Shown here: in pieces, positions 1-10,350 of the stretch
How the letters are laid out: each line of letters opens with the position of its first letter
Position numbering within the stretch: the stretch's first letter is position 1
Assembly (NCBI GenBank): GCA_958295515.1
Contig: CATQGW010000005.1
Span: 124,001-188,000 of the forward strand
Source: an uncultured Dehalococcoidia bacterium
GTDB lineage: Bacteria; Chloroflexota; Dehalococcoidia; Bin125
Reading direction: 5' to 3'
DNA: 64,000 nt
Translations under genes and position numbers: made by a program
The notes under the pieces: model-generated
The model's input: only the letters and a program-made list of their open reading frames with translations
The model's database searches: none
What the model was told of the DNA's origin: nothing

Positions 1-172
1 TGTTGTCGGAGTCTTCGATCAGGCTGAGGGTGAGGGTGAGGTCGTCGGGGGGAGCGGCGTTAACGGGGGGGGGGGGGGTCAAAACTGCGGCGGCGAGTGC
101 TGCGAGGGCGAGGAGGGTGAGGAGCAGCGCGGTGCGTGGGTGGGTGAGGGCGGTGAGGGTGCGTGCGGGCAT
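1..172 (-). CDS. N-terminus of a secreted protein, truncated by the window start (signal peptide MPARTLTALTHPRTALLLTLLALAALAAAVLTPPPPVNAAPPDDLTLTLSLIEDSDN...)
   Basis: Read by hand on the minus strand from ATG at 172; basic N-terminus, hydrophobic core, then an open frame to the window edge. Absent from the ORF track because it is shorter than 60 aa here. Confidence 0.65.
   Translation of the reverse strand, partial: MPARTLTALTHPRTALLLTLLALAALAAAVLTPPPPVNAAPPDDLTLTLSLIEDSDN
65..78. repeat. Homopolymeric G14 (C14 on the coding strand) tract inside the secreted-protein frame
   Basis: Direct count in the sequence: taac-G(14)-tcaaaa. Confidence 0.9.
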
Positions 173-292
173 GGTGTGGTGTCCCCTTCGTGGGTGGTTT
201 GGGTTTTACGTTAGCAACGGTGGTGGGTTTGGGGGGTTGGCCTGGGGGGGAGGGTTTTACGTTGGTTTACGTTGGGGGGGTGCTCCTCCCGT

Positions 293-1090
293 CATTGCCG
301 CGCTTGCTGCGGCAATCTTGCGGTGGGGGTGGGGGGGGGTGGCGCGGGGGGTTGGTGCTGGTCACGGCGGGATACCCGTGGCAAGCACGGGTATGACGGG
401 AGCTTGCCCTCCTCCGTCATTGCCGCGCTTGCCGCGGCAATCTCGCGGTGCGGGCGGAGGGGGTCGTGCTGGCGCGCGGGGTTGGTGGTGGTCACGGCGA
501 GATACCCGTGGCAAGCACGGGTATGACGGATCTAGAGCACGGGTATGACGGGAGCTAGAGCGCGGGTGTGGCGGGAGCTTTTGGGTGCGGGTGTGGTGGG
601 GGGCTCCTCCCGTCATTGCCGCGCTTGCTGCGGCGATCTTGCGGTGGGGGTGGTGGGGTTGGTGGTGGGCGGGGGTTGGTGCTGGTCACGGCGAGATACC
701 CGTGGCAAGCACGGGTATGACGGATCTAGAGCACGGGTATGACGGGATCTCTTGCGCGGGTGTGGTGGGGGGCCTCCTCCTGTCATTGCCGCGCTTGCTG
801 CGGCAATCTTGCGGTGGGGGCGGAGGGGGTCGTGCTGGCGCGGGGGGTTGGTGGTGGTCACGGCGAGATACCCGTGGCAAGCACGGGTATGACGGATCTA
901 GAGCACGGGTATGACGGGATCTCTTGCGCGGGTGTGGTGGGGGGCCTCCTCCTGTCATTGCCGCGCTTGCTGCGGCAATCTTGCGGTGGGGGCGGAGGGG
1001 GTCGTGCTGGCGCGGGGGGTTGGTGGTGGTCACGGCGAGATACCCGTGGCAAGCACGGGTATGACGGATCTAGAGCACGGGTATGACGGA
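293..1090. repeat. Cluster of five paired-hairpin repeat units (GTCATTGCCGCG..CGGCAATCT + spacer + GAGATACCCG..CGGGTATGACGG)
   Basis: Units at about 293-400, 413-520, 609-722, 780-892 and 952-1064; extra half-elements gagcacgggtatgacgg. Confidence 0.9.
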
Positions 1091-1096
1091 TCTGGG

Positions 1097-2311
1097 TTAG
1101 TTGCGGAAGATGGCGGAGGAGATGGGGGCGGAGGCGGGGCCGGCGGCTACCAGGCAGGTGTGGGGGTTTTTTAGGGGGTTGGGGGAGTCGCCGCGGAGTT
1201 GGCGGACGGCTTCTACGGCTAGGTTGAAGCCGTGGGTGTAGGCCTCGGCGAGGTTGCCGCCGGAGGTGTTGATGGGGAATTGGCCGGCGTGGGGGGCGTT
1301 GGGGTCGGCGAGGTCGGGGTGTTCGAGGCGGCCGCCTTCGACGAAGGGGCCGCCTTCGCCGGGTTGGCAGAATTTGTGGTCTTCGATGGTGGTGAGTACC
1401 TGGCCGGTGAAGTTTTCGTAGAGCTGGGCGCAGTCGATTTCGTCGGGTCCGATGCCGGCGGCGGCGTAGAGGCGGTCGACCATGGTGCCGTAGTTGGAGC
1501 CGAGGAAGTCGGGGTGCCAGAAGCCGTCGACGACGTTGTTCTGGCGGTGTCCGGAGCCCTGGACGGAGGCGGCGAGGTAGACGGGGGTGTTGGGGAAGTC
1601 GCGGGCGAGTTCGGCGGGGGCGAGGATCATGGCGGCGGCGCCGTCGGTTTCGAGGCAGCAGTCGTAGAGGCGGTAGGGGTCGGCGATGATGCGGGAGTTT
1701 TGGTGGTCTTGGAGGGTGATGGGGCGTCCGTGCATTACGGCGCGGGGGTTGCGCTGGGCGTGTTTGTTGGCGGCGACGGCGATGTGTCCGAGTTGTTGGG
1801 AGGTGGTGCCGTATTCGTGCATGTGTCGGCGGAAGCGCATGGCGAGGAATTGTGCGGGGGACATGAGGCCCTGGGGGATGTTGAAGGCGTAGGGGCCGCG
1901 CAGGCGTGCGGCGCGTCGGCTGAGGCCGAAGCGTCCGAATTCGCCCTGGGCGAGTGCGCGGTAGACGACGACGAAGCGTGCGTAGCCGGCGTGGATGGCG
2001 GCGGCGGCGTTGCCGATGGCGGCGCAGACGCCTCCGCCGCCGCCGCCGTAGACCATGCCGGCGTAGCCGTAGTGGGGCAGGTCGAGGGCGGTGGAGAGTC
2101 GGTTGGGGTCGTTGCGGTCGGCGGAGTAGGAGGAGAAGCCGTCGATTTGGCGGGGGTCGAGTGCGGCGTCGCGGGCGGCGGCGAGGATGGCTTCGAGGGC
2201 GAGTTGGAATTCGGGGCGGCCGATTTGGCCGTGTTTGGTGTATTCGGTTTCGCCGACGCCGAGCACGCAGACGGCGTCGCGGATGCTGTGGTCGGGTTGG
2301 TGGTCGCTCAT
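1097..2311 (-). CDS. Thiolase-family / SCP2-type lipid-transfer acetyltransferase-like protein
   Basis: 404 aa; thiolase-like layout (VLGVGETEYTKHG, DCAQLYENFTGQVL, NTSGGNLAEAYTHGFNLAVEAVRQLRG). Confidence 0.8.
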   Translation of the reverse strand: MSDHQPDHSIRDAVCVLGVGETEYTKHGQIGRPEFQLALEAILAAARDAALDPRQIDGFSSYSADRNDPNRLSTALDLPHYGYAGMVYGGGGGGVCAAIGNAAAAIHAGYARFVVVYRALAQGEFGRFGLSRRAARLRGPYAFNIPQGLMSPAQFLAMRFRRHMHEYGTTSQQLGHIAVAANKHAQRNPRAVMHGRPITLQDHQNSRIIADPYRLYDCCLETDGAAAMILAPAELARDFPNTPVYLAASVQGSGHRQNNVVDGFWHPDFLGSNYGTMVDRLYAAAGIGPDEIDCAQLYENFTGQVLTTIEDHKFCQPGEGGPFVEGGRLEHPDLADPNAPHAGQFPINTSGGNLAEAYTHGFNLAVEAVRQLRGDSPNPLKNPHTCLVAAGPASAPISSAIFRN

Positions 2312-2435
2312 GGGGGCCTCCGCTGGTTGCTCGTGGGGTGCAGGGTATCGGGCAGGGCTTGGGCTGATTCGCGTATCCTGTGCGGGCGCGCGGATTGCGG
2401 CGCGTGTGAGAGTTCGAATCTGGGGGGACGGAACG

Positions 2436-3722
2436 ATGGCTGACTTTGCGGGATTGCCGGTGGTTGGGCCGGAAGAGGTGGGGTTCGATTCGGCGCGGTT
2501 GGCGCGGATCGATGCGACGATGGGAGCGGCGGTGGAGCGTGGGGCGGTGCCGGGGGTGGTGACGGTGGTGGCGCGGCAGGGGAAGGTGGCGCACTGCGGG
2601 GTGTCGGGCTACTTGGATGTGGAGCGGAAGACGGCGCTGCCGCTTGATGCGCTGTTCCGGATGTATTCGCAGACGAAGCCGGTGGTGGCGGCGCTGACGA
2701 TGCAGCTGCAGGAGGAGGGGTTGTTCTTCCTGGATCATCCGATCACGAACTGGTTGCCGGAGTTTGAGGGTCGGGAGGTGCTGGCTCCGCTGGCGTCGAC
2801 GCAGCATGTGCGGGGGGAGCCGCTGGCGCTGGGGGCGACGCAGGCGATGACGCGGCAGATCACGATTCGGGATTTGATGACGATGACTTCGGGGCTGCCG
2901 AGTATGGGGAATATGCCGGCGGCGCTGTCGCCGCTGCTGAATCAGGTGTGGGACGGTTCGGGTTTCTCGGCGAACGACGCGGGGCAGGCGGATCCGGAGC
3001 GGGTGCATCTGGATATGGTGCTGGCGGCGGCGGCGCTGCCGAACGCGCGGCAGCCTGGAGAGGGCTGGGAGTACGGGTTCGATTTCGATGTGCTGACGGT
3101 GCTGTTGGAGCGGGCGACGGGGCAATCGCTGGACACGCTGCTGCAGGAGCGGATTTTCGGGCCGCTGGGGGTTGAGGACTGCGGGTTTTATTGCTCGCCG
3201 TCGGACGCTGAGCGGCTGGTGACGAATCATCATTGGGGTGAGGACGGGGCGTTGATTCCGCGGGAGCGTCCGGAGGATTCGGAGAAGGTGCGGGAGTCGC
3301 TGGGGAAGCAGGTTTCGGGCAACGGGTTGTTCGGGGGGGCGCTGATGACGCCGGCGGCGTACACGCGCTTCGCGCAGATGCTGCTGAACGGCGGGGAGCT
3401 GGATGGGGCGCGGATTTTGGGTCGGAAGACGATTGAGCTGATGACGGCGAACCACATCGGGGACTGGGACATCGATCTGGCGGTGGGGCCGGGCTATGGG
3501 TTCGGTCTGGGGTACTGCACGCTGAAGACGATTGGTCGGGGGGCGCTGCCGGGCTCGCCGGGGACGTACGGCTGGGGCGGGGCGGCGGGGACGTGGTTCT
3601 TCGTGGATCCGGTGGAGGAGCTGATTGGGCTGTTCTTCACGCATGTGTTCATGTACCAGTTCAACCCGATGGCTGATCTGGCGGAGCGGTTCCAGAAGCA
3701 CACGTATGAGGCGCTGACCTAG
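2436..3722 (+). CDS. Serine hydrolase, class C beta-lactamase-like family
   Basis: Start reassigned to ATG 2436 (MADFAGLPVVGPEEVGFDSARLARID); SQTKP (SxxK) and GYGFGLGY / TYGWGGAAGTWFFVDP. Confidence 0.85.
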   Translation: MADFAGLPVVGPEEVGFDSARLARIDATMGAAVERGAVPGVVTVVARQGKVAHCGVSGYLDVERKTALPLDALFRMYSQTKPVVAALTMQLQEEGLFFLDHPITNWLPEFEGREVLAPLASTQHVRGEPLALGATQAMTRQITIRDLMTMTSGLPSMGNMPAALSPLLNQVWDGSGFSANDAGQADPERVHLDMVLAAAALPNARQPGEGWEYGFDFDVLTVLLERATGQSLDTLLQERIFGPLGVEDCGFYCSPSDAERLVTNHHWGEDGALIPRERPEDSEKVRESLGKQVSGNGLFGGALMTPAAYTRFAQMLLNGGELDGARILGRKTIELMTANHIGDWDIDLAVGPGYGFGLGYCTLKTIGRGALPGSPGTYGWGGAAGTWFFVDPVEELIGLFFTHVFMYQFNPMADLAERFQKHTYEALT

Positions 3723-4171
3723 GGGCGCTTGGGGTCTGCGGGCGGGAGCGAGCGCCAGAGGGCGAAGGCGAGGATGGGGAGGGCGATCCAGGAGCCGTAG
3801 GCGCCGGGCGGGGGCTTTTCGACTTGCAGGGGCTTGGCGCGCCCGACGGCGATGCGTCCGACGGCGTCGAGCAGGTTGATCAGGAGGACGAGGGGGATGA
3901 GTCCGCGGTAGCGGAGCAGGGCAAGCCAGGCGATGGCGGCGAGGAGCAGTTGTTCGAGTCCCCATTGGGCGAAGATGGCGACGATGTTTTGTCCGCCGGG
4001 GAGGTCGAGGTCGATGCGTGCGATGGAGGCGGCGCCGCCGTCGTGTCGGAGGATGTGGATGAGGCTGCGTGCGGTGATGATGATGGAGAGGATGGTGGTG
4101 AGGTGTGGGATCCAAGGGTCGCCGCGGTAGTGTTGGGTGTCGTGTGGGAGGATTGCGGAGGGGTTGCGCAT
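3719..4171 (-). CDS. Small integral membrane protein
   Basis: 150 aa with hydrophobic segments; overlaps the stop of the convergent hydrolase. Confidence 0.6.
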   Translation of the reverse strand: MRNPSAILPHDTQHYRGDPWIPHLTTILSIIITARSLIHILRHDGGAASIARIDLDLPGGQNIVAIFAQWGLEQLLLAAIAWLALLRYRGLIPLVLLINLLDAVGRIAVGRAKPLQVEKPPPGAYGSWIALPILAFALWRSLPPADPKRP

Positions 4172-4332
4172 TTTTGGGGTTCCGGTTGGGTGGATGGTGC
4201 TGGGGATGGTAGGGGGTGGGGTTTGTGGTGGTTGTTGCTGTTTTTGTTTCCGTCGTTTCGGGCTTGGGTGGGGGTCTCGTGGCGGGGCTTGGGGGGTGGG
4301 GCGGGGTTGGTGGCTGAGCGGGGGTTGGTGGT

Positions 4333-4767
4333 GGGCACGGCGAGATACCCGCGGCGGGGCGCGGGTATGACGGAAGTGGGGGCGCGGGTATGACGGATCT
4401 CAGGGGCGGGGATGGCGGGGCGGGGGTGTGACGGGGTGGGAGGGCGAGGGATGGTGGCTGAGCGCGGGGTTGGTGGTGGTCACGGCGAGATACCCGCGGC
4501 GGGGCGCGGGTATGACGGATCTCAGGGGCGGGGATGGCGGGGGGCGGGGGTGTGACGGGGTGGGAGGGCGAGGGGTGGTGGCTGCGCGCGGGGTGGTGCT
4601 GGGCACGGCGAGATACCCGCGGCGGAGCGCGGGTATGACGGAAGTGGGGCGCGGTATGACGGAGAGTGGGGGGTGTGGCGGTGGTGGGAGGGTGGGGGTT
4701 GGTGGCGAAGCGAGGGGTGGTGCTGGGCACGGCGAGATACCCGCGGCGGAGCGCGGGTATGACGGAT
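4333..4767. repeat. Four copies of the GAGATACCCGCGGCGG(G/A)GCGCGGGTATGACGG hairpin with shared spacers
   Basis: Copies near 4333, 4478, 4598 and 4719. Confidence 0.85.
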
Positions 4768-4881
4768 CTCAGGGGCGGGGATGGCGGAGGCGGGGGCGCG
4801 GGGTATGACGGAAGGGTGGTGCGGGTGGGGCGGAGGGTTCTGGCGCGGTGGGGCGGGGGTGGGGGCTAGGGGTTGTGGGGG

Positions 4882-6044
4882 TTATTCGCCGATGGTGCGT
4901 TGGGGGAAGTTTTTGGCGGGGTGGGTCTTTAGGACTTGTTCGTTTAGGTCGATGCCTAGGCCGGGGGTGTTGGGGAGTTGGATGTGGCCGTCTTGTACCT
5001 GGAATGGGGGAGTGGCGGCTTGTTGGGCCCAGTCTTCGAAGTTGACGAAGTATTCGGTGATGAGGAAGTTGGGCATGGTGGCGGCGGTTTGGAGGGTGGC
5101 GGCGAGGGCGATGGTGGTGCTGTTGTAGTTGTGGGGGGCGACGGCGACGAAGTAGATTTCGGCCATGGCGGCGATTTCGGAGAGTTCGCGGATGCCGCCG
5201 ACGTTGGCGACGTCGGGGTTGATGATGTCGACGGCGGCTTGCTCGAAGACTTCGCGGAATTCGAATTTGGTATAGAGTTCTTCGCCGGTGACGGTGGGGA
5301 TGTTGATTTGGCGGGTGGCCTGGGCGAGGGCGTTGACGTTTTCGGCCCAGACGGGTTCTTCGAACCAGAAGGGTTGGTATTGCTCGACGGCGCGGGCGAG
5401 GCGTACGGCGTGCATTGGGGCGAGGCGGCGGTGGATTTCGAGTAGGACGTCGACGTCGGGGCCGACGGCGTCGCGGACGACGCGGACGCGCTCGACGGCG
5501 AGTTCTTCCTGTTGGCGGAAATCCAGCTGCGCCAGCGTCCGGGGACGGGGTCGAATTTGAGTGCGGTGAAGCCGCGCTCGGCCATGGCTCGGGCGCGTGC
5601 GGCGAGCTCGTCGAGGGAGTCCATTTTGGCCCAGCCGTTGGCGTAGACGCGGAGGCTTTGGCGGATTGCGCCGCCGAGCAGTTCGTGGACGGGGGCTTCG
5701 GCGCGCTTGCCGGCGAGGTCCCAGAGGGCCTGTTCGATGCCGCTGACGGCGCTGTAGAGGTCCATTGCGCCGCGGCGGTTGCCGAAGTCGTTGTAGACGG
5801 CGTCGGTGAAGGGTTTGATTTTGCGGGCGTCCCAGCCGATCACGTAGCGGCGGAGTTGGTCGAGGTGGGCGGTGATTTGGATGTCGCGGTCGGACTGGGT
5901 GTAGCACTCGCCCCAGCCGTGGCGTCCGTCTTCGGTTTCGAGGCGGACGAAGAGCAGATTTTTGCCGGCGATGTAGCGGTCGGGCTGGCCGGTGTCGGGG
6001 GGTGTGGGGTGGACGAGGTGGTAGCGCAGGTCAACGATGCGCAC
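4882..6044 (-). pseudogene. Enolase-superfamily (mandelate racemase/muconate lactonizing-like) dehydratase, interrupted by a one-base frameshift near 5517
   Basis: N-terminal half in one frame (VRIVDLRYHLVHPTPP...GFTALKFDPVPGRWRSWIS), C-terminal half in another (RQQEELAVERVRVVRDAVGPDVDVLLEIH...PHNYNSTTIALAATLQTA). Confidence 0.85.
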
Positions 6045-6117
6045 GGGGGCTCCAATCCGAAGGTCTTGGGAGCAGGGCGGGCGCGGGCAGCGGGGTTGCT
6101 GCCCGCGCCGCCGCTGC

Positions 6118-7296
6118 TCAGTCGCCGTGGAAGATGGACATGAACATGCGCCAGACATGCGCCGGGAAGGCGGTGTCGTAGTTGGCCCAGTCGCTGTACT
6201 GGGGAAGCTGCACGAGCTCGCGGATGGTGCCGAGCAGGCCGAAGATGGCGAAGGGGTTGCCGGGGTTGGCCTCGACGGTCTCGTTGATCGTGTTGATCAC
6301 GGCGTCGTAGAGGTCGTTGTAGTAGGCGGTGTTCTCGGCGAGGGCGTCGATGCTGTTGCCGGGGGAGTGGCCGTTGATGGCGTACTTGATGTCCCAGGTG
6401 CTGAGCTCGTTGAGGATTTTGTGGACGCCGGCGAAGTTTTTGTCGTCGACCCAGGCGGCGCCGGTGAGGGCGCGGGGCTCGTACATGTCGGCGGTGTGGA
6501 TGACGCCCTCGTTGGGCATCCAGATGATGGTGGTGGCGTCGCCGTCGCCGGGGCCGAGGTAGTGGAGTTCGACCACGGTGTCGCCGACGGGGATGCTGAG
6601 GAACTTGTCGAAGGTCTGGTCGACGTCGGGCTTGGGCGCGAGGGCCATGAGGTCGAAGACGGGCAGGGCCTGTTCCTGGACGTAGAGGGTGGCGTCGGGG
6701 AATTCCTCGGTGCCGCCGGCGTGGTCGTAGTGCTCGTGGGTGAGGACGATCATGTTGACGGGATTATCGGTGACCTCGGCGATTTTGGCCTTGATGCCGG
6801 GGACGCGCAGCGGGGTTGAGGGGTCGGAGATGAGCACGTCGTCGCCGGAGATGACGACGAGGGAGCTGTAGGTGGAGCCCCAGAAGTGGTAGACGCCGGG
6901 GGCGATTTCGGTCATTTCGTCGGGCGGCGGTCCCTGGGGCGCGCCGGCGTCCTGCTCGGGCTGTTCCTGCTGGCCGTCGTCCTGAACGGCTTCGGCGGTT
7001 GCGCTGGCGCCGGTCATGGCGCTCTGGGGGGCGATGGTCTGGACGGCGGAGCTGACCAGCCAGCTGCCGGTGGGCGCGGCGGCGGGGACGAAGCGGAGTT
7101 CGGGGAGTAGGCGTTCGCCCCAGGAGCCGTCGGCCTGCTTCTGCTGGACGGCGACTTCGACGCGGCCATCTTCGAGTCGTTGGGCGGCGACGCGGACTTC
7201 CTCGCCGCTGTGCATGGCGGCGAATACGCCGCCGACGGCTGCGCCGCCGATCATGAACGCGAGCAGCAGCATCGCGCCGAGCTTGAGTTTCGACAT
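6118..7296 (-). CDS. Secreted/membrane-anchored MBL-fold metallohydrolase
   Basis: Start reassigned to ATG 7296 (MSKLKLGAMLLLAFMIGG); VLTHEHYDHAGG motif. Confidence 0.88.
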   Translation of the reverse strand: MSKLKLGAMLLLAFMIGGAAVGGVFAAMHSGEEVRVAAQRLEDGRVEVAVQQKQADGSWGERLLPELRFVPAAAPTGSWLVSSAVQTIAPQSAMTGASATAEAVQDDGQQEQPEQDAGAPQGPPPDEMTEIAPGVYHFWGSTYSSLVVISGDDVLISDPSTPLRVPGIKAKIAEVTDNPVNMIVLTHEHYDHAGGTEEFPDATLYVQEQALPVFDLMALAPKPDVDQTFDKFLSIPVGDTVVELHYLGPGDGDATTIIWMPNEGVIHTADMYEPRALTGAAWVDDKNFAGVHKILNELSTWDIKYAINGHSPGNSIDALAENTAYYNDLYDAVINTINETVEANPGNPFAIFGLLGTIRELVQLPQYSDWANYDTAFPAHVWRMFMSIFHGD

Positions 7297-7403
7297 TCCG
7301 GGACCTCCATCTAGGCTTGCGGTTCGCCGGCGGCGGTGGGGCCGACCGGCGTTCCGCAAGCGTAGGGAAGGTTTGGCGCACGCGCCCGCGCGCGGGCAGG
7401 GGG

Positions 7404-9266
7404 CTAGCGGCTGTAGCCGCTGCGGGCGTTGGTGGGCAGGGCGTCGCGCAGGTGTTCGAGCAGGAAGCGGAAGTCGTGGTAGGCGTCGAGGCCGCTGAGC
7501 TGGTTGGCGTGCCAGTCGAGCGCTTCGGCGGCGGTGTCGAGTTCGCGGCGCACGAGCGCGGCGTCGCTGCCTTGCAGCTGCGAGAGGCGGCTGTAGCGAT
7601 CGGAGCTGAGGGCGACGAGCGCGCCGAGATCGAGCAGGGCGAGTTGTTCGTCGCTCCAGCTGCCGCCGTCGTTGACGAGGATTTCGTGGAGTTGGCTGTG
7701 GGCGTCGCCTTCGAGCGGGGTGCGCCAGCGGAGTTCGACGCTGCCGAGTCGGAGCGGCTCGCCGCGCACGGGGCCGGTCAGCTCGAGCTCGAAGAAGACG
7801 GTGGTGGCTGCGCCGACGGGGATTTCGGCGAACTCGCGGCGGTCCTGGTCGAACGAGGCGTCGGAGGTGACGCGGTTTTCGTAGCCGATCATGCGCCAGC
7901 GGCCGACGGTGTCGGGGTCCCAGACGACCTGGGCGCGGGTGGCGTCGGCGAAGGGTCGGGAGAGGGCGAGCCAGTTGTCGCGGCTGAAGACGGTGCGAGC
8001 TTCGGCGGGGGAGCTGAGGTAGCGGTACCAGCCGTTGCCGTACTGGGCGAGTTGTTCGAGCAGGTAGTCGTTGTAGTTTTCGATGCCGACGCCGACGGTG
8101 ATCAGGCGCAGGGGGTTGCGGTCGTCGCGGTCGCCGACGCGATTGAGGATGGCGAAGGGGTCGGTGGCGTCGACGTTGGCGACGCCGTCGGACATGAGGA
8201 TGATGTAGTTGAAGGCGTCGGGTCGGTCGCGGCGCATCTGGTCGGCGAGCTGGACGCCGAGGTCGAGGCCGGCCTGGACGTTGGTGCTGTTGCGGGGGTG
8301 GAGGCGCTCGATCGATTGGCGCACGTTGCGGTCGCCGGGGCGGGTTGGTTCCACAACGAGTTCCCAGATCACGCCGTCGGTGAACTGGACGACGGCGATG
8401 CGGTCCTGTTCGCGGAGTCCGCGTCGGATGCGCTCGGCGGCGGCGCGGGCGATTTCGACGCGGTCGCCCTGGGCCATCGAGCCTGAGGCGTCGAGGACGA
8501 GGGTGACATTGAGCGGTTTGTCGTCGGGCAGTTCGGGGGCCTGGAAGGCGAGCCGCAGCATGAAGCGGTTGTTGTCGAAGGGGTGGATCAGCCAGTCGCT
8601 GGAGATGGCGAAGAAGCGCTCGCCGGCGGGGTGCGCGTAGCGGTAGTCGAAGGAGTTGATCCATTCCTCGGCGCGGACCGAGTCGGGGTCGATGGCGATT
8701 CCCTCGCGTGCCCAGTTGAGGGCGAGCAGGTAGCTGGTGCGATCGACGTCGAGGGAGAAGGTGGCGGTGTCGTCCTCGACGGCGCTGACGAGTTCGCTGC
8801 GCTCGTAGTCGCGGAAGGTGGTGTCGCGGGGCGGGGGTTGCTGGGCCTGGGCTTGCTGGGGCGGGGAAGGGGAGCGCGACTGCCCGGACGCGGACGATTC
8901 CTGGGTGGCCGCCTGCGCTTGCTGTTGCGCGTACTCTTCTTCTTGGCCCCAGGCCTGCGCGGTTGTCTGCTGCTGTTGCGCGTAGCTGGCCTGCTGCTGC
9001 TCTTCGGACTGCTGTCGCTCTACGGATTCGGCGGGCTGCCGGCTGCGGCGCGGCTGCGGCGCGGTCGTCGCGTCCTGTTCGTCCTGCTGCGCCGCCTGCT
9101 CTTGCACCGTGGCGGGCGTCGGTTCGGGCTGGGTGGAGGGCGAGGGTTCGTCGTCCGCGCAGGCGGCGGCTCCGATCAGCAGGGCGGCAGCCGCGAGGAG
9201 CGGCAGCAGCGGCCAGGTGGCGCGCCTGCGCAGTTTCCAGCGGAATCGGTTCTGGTGCTCGGACAT
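7404..9266 (-). CDS. von Willebrand factor type A domain lipoprotein (YfbK-like)
   Basis: Start at 9266 with AGGAGG upstream; lipobox-like IGAAACADDE; Q-rich linker; VTLVLDASGSMAQGDR (MIDAS DxSxS). Confidence 0.88.
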   Translation of the reverse strand: MSEHQNRFRWKLRRRATWPLLPLLAAAALLIGAAACADDEPSPSTQPEPTPATVQEQAAQQDEQDATTAPQPRRSRQPAESVERQQSEEQQQASYAQQQQTTAQAWGQEEEYAQQQAQAATQESSASGQSRSPSPPQQAQAQQPPPRDTTFRDYERSELVSAVEDDTATFSLDVDRTSYLLALNWAREGIAIDPDSVRAEEWINSFDYRYAHPAGERFFAISSDWLIHPFDNNRFMLRLAFQAPELPDDKPLNVTLVLDASGSMAQGDRVEIARAAAERIRRGLREQDRIAVVQFTDGVIWELVVEPTRPGDRNVRQSIERLHPRNSTNVQAGLDLGVQLADQMRRDRPDAFNYIILMSDGVANVDATDPFAILNRVGDRDDRNPLRLITVGVGIENYNDYLLEQLAQYGNGWYRYLSSPAEARTVFSRDNWLALSRPFADATRAQVVWDPDTVGRWRMIGYENRVTSDASFDQDRREFAEIPVGAATTVFFELELTGPVRGEPLRLGSVELRWRTPLEGDAHSQLHEILVNDGGSWSDEQLALLDLGALVALSSDRYSRLSQLQGSDAALVRRELDTAAEALDWHANQLSGLDAYHDFRFLLEHLRDALPTNARSGYSR

Positions 9267-9448
9267 CGCTCTACCTCCTGTGGGAGCCGACGCCGCCCGC
9301 TCCTGTTCGGGCGTGCGCGGCTCCTTGTGGGAGGTAAACGACGGGCGGGGCGGGTTTGTTCCCACGGGGCGGGGCGGTTCCCCTATGATCGGCGCGCAAG
9401 GCAACCGACCTGGCAACCGACCTAGCAGCCGATCTGGAGGAGCTGATC

Positions 9449-10264
9449 ATGGCCGCATCCGCACCGACCCGCGTTCACGTCGTCACCGGGGGCTTTCCGC
9501 CGGGCTCGCACGGGGGGCACGACATGGACTACGCGCGGCTGAAGCTGCTGGAGCTGCTGTACGAGGACGGGAATGTGCGGACGACGACGGGCAACGACTT
9601 CACGGATATGTGGAAGTGGTTGCAGGTGACGGATGTGCTGATCACGTACACGGCGGGACCGGTCGCGGACGATGAGCAGAACGAGGTGCTGAAGGACTGG
9701 ATTGGGAACGGCGGGCACTGGCTGGGTCTGCACGGGACCTCGGGCGGGAAGGCGGCGCGGCTGGGCGAGGGCAAGCGGCAGATGGTGAAGATGAACCACC
9801 ATCAGACGCTGGGGGGGTTTTTCATCAATCACCCGCCGATCAAGCGCTTCACGGTGGATGTGAAGCAGGTGGACTCGCCGATTCTGGAAGGTCTGCCGGC
9901 GCAGTTCGACGTGATCGATGAGCCGTACATGATCGAGGTGACGGATCGTCCGAACACGGACATTCTGCTGACGGCGCCGATTGGTCCGGACACGTATCCG
10001 GATTTCGGCTTCGACTACGAGGAGGACACGGCGATCGAGGCGGACGGGGTGACGCGGGTGTTCGGGTACACGCGGGGGATTGGGGAGGGCGGGGTGTGCT
10101 ACATCGCGCTGGGGCACTGCCACTCGCCGCTGACGAACTCGCAGCCGTTCGTGGAGGAGAACGCGCGGGAGAACGGGGAGATGCCGCGGACGCTGCGGTT
10201 TACGTGGGAGACGGAGGAGTATCGGCGGCTGCTGGGGAATTCGTTGAATTGGGCGCGGGGGTAG
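9449..10264 (+). CDS. ThuA-like domain protein
   Basis: 271 aa; VHVVTGGFPPGSHGGHDMDY, NGGHWLGLHGTSGG, GEGGVCYIALGHCHSP. Confidence 0.8.
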   Translation: MAASAPTRVHVVTGGFPPGSHGGHDMDYARLKLLELLYEDGNVRTTTGNDFTDMWKWLQVTDVLITYTAGPVADDEQNEVLKDWIGNGGHWLGLHGTSGGKAARLGEGKRQMVKMNHHQTLGGFFINHPPIKRFTVDVKQVDSPILEGLPAQFDVIDEPYMIEVTDRPNTDILLTAPIGPDTYPDFGFDYEEDTAIEADGVTRVFGYTRGIGEGGVCYIALGHCHSPLTNSQPFVEENARENGEMPRTLRFTWETEEYRRLLGNSLNWARG

Positions 10265-10350
10265 GGGGCTGGGGGGCGCGCGTTGGTTGCTGCGCCCCGC
10301 CTGCCGTCGTTCTCGCAGCCTGTCTTCCGTCGTTCTCGCGCCCTGTCTTC

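Noticed and set aside
293-1090. Possible CRISPR array
   Set aside because: Units are palindromic pairs with repeated rather than unique intervening sequence, irregular or 172-bp period, and no cas genes.
858-4730. 1290-aa minus-strand ORF and other very long Arg/Pro-rich ORFs
   Set aside because: Runs through the repeats and antisense to well-supported genes; composition is an artefact of high GC.
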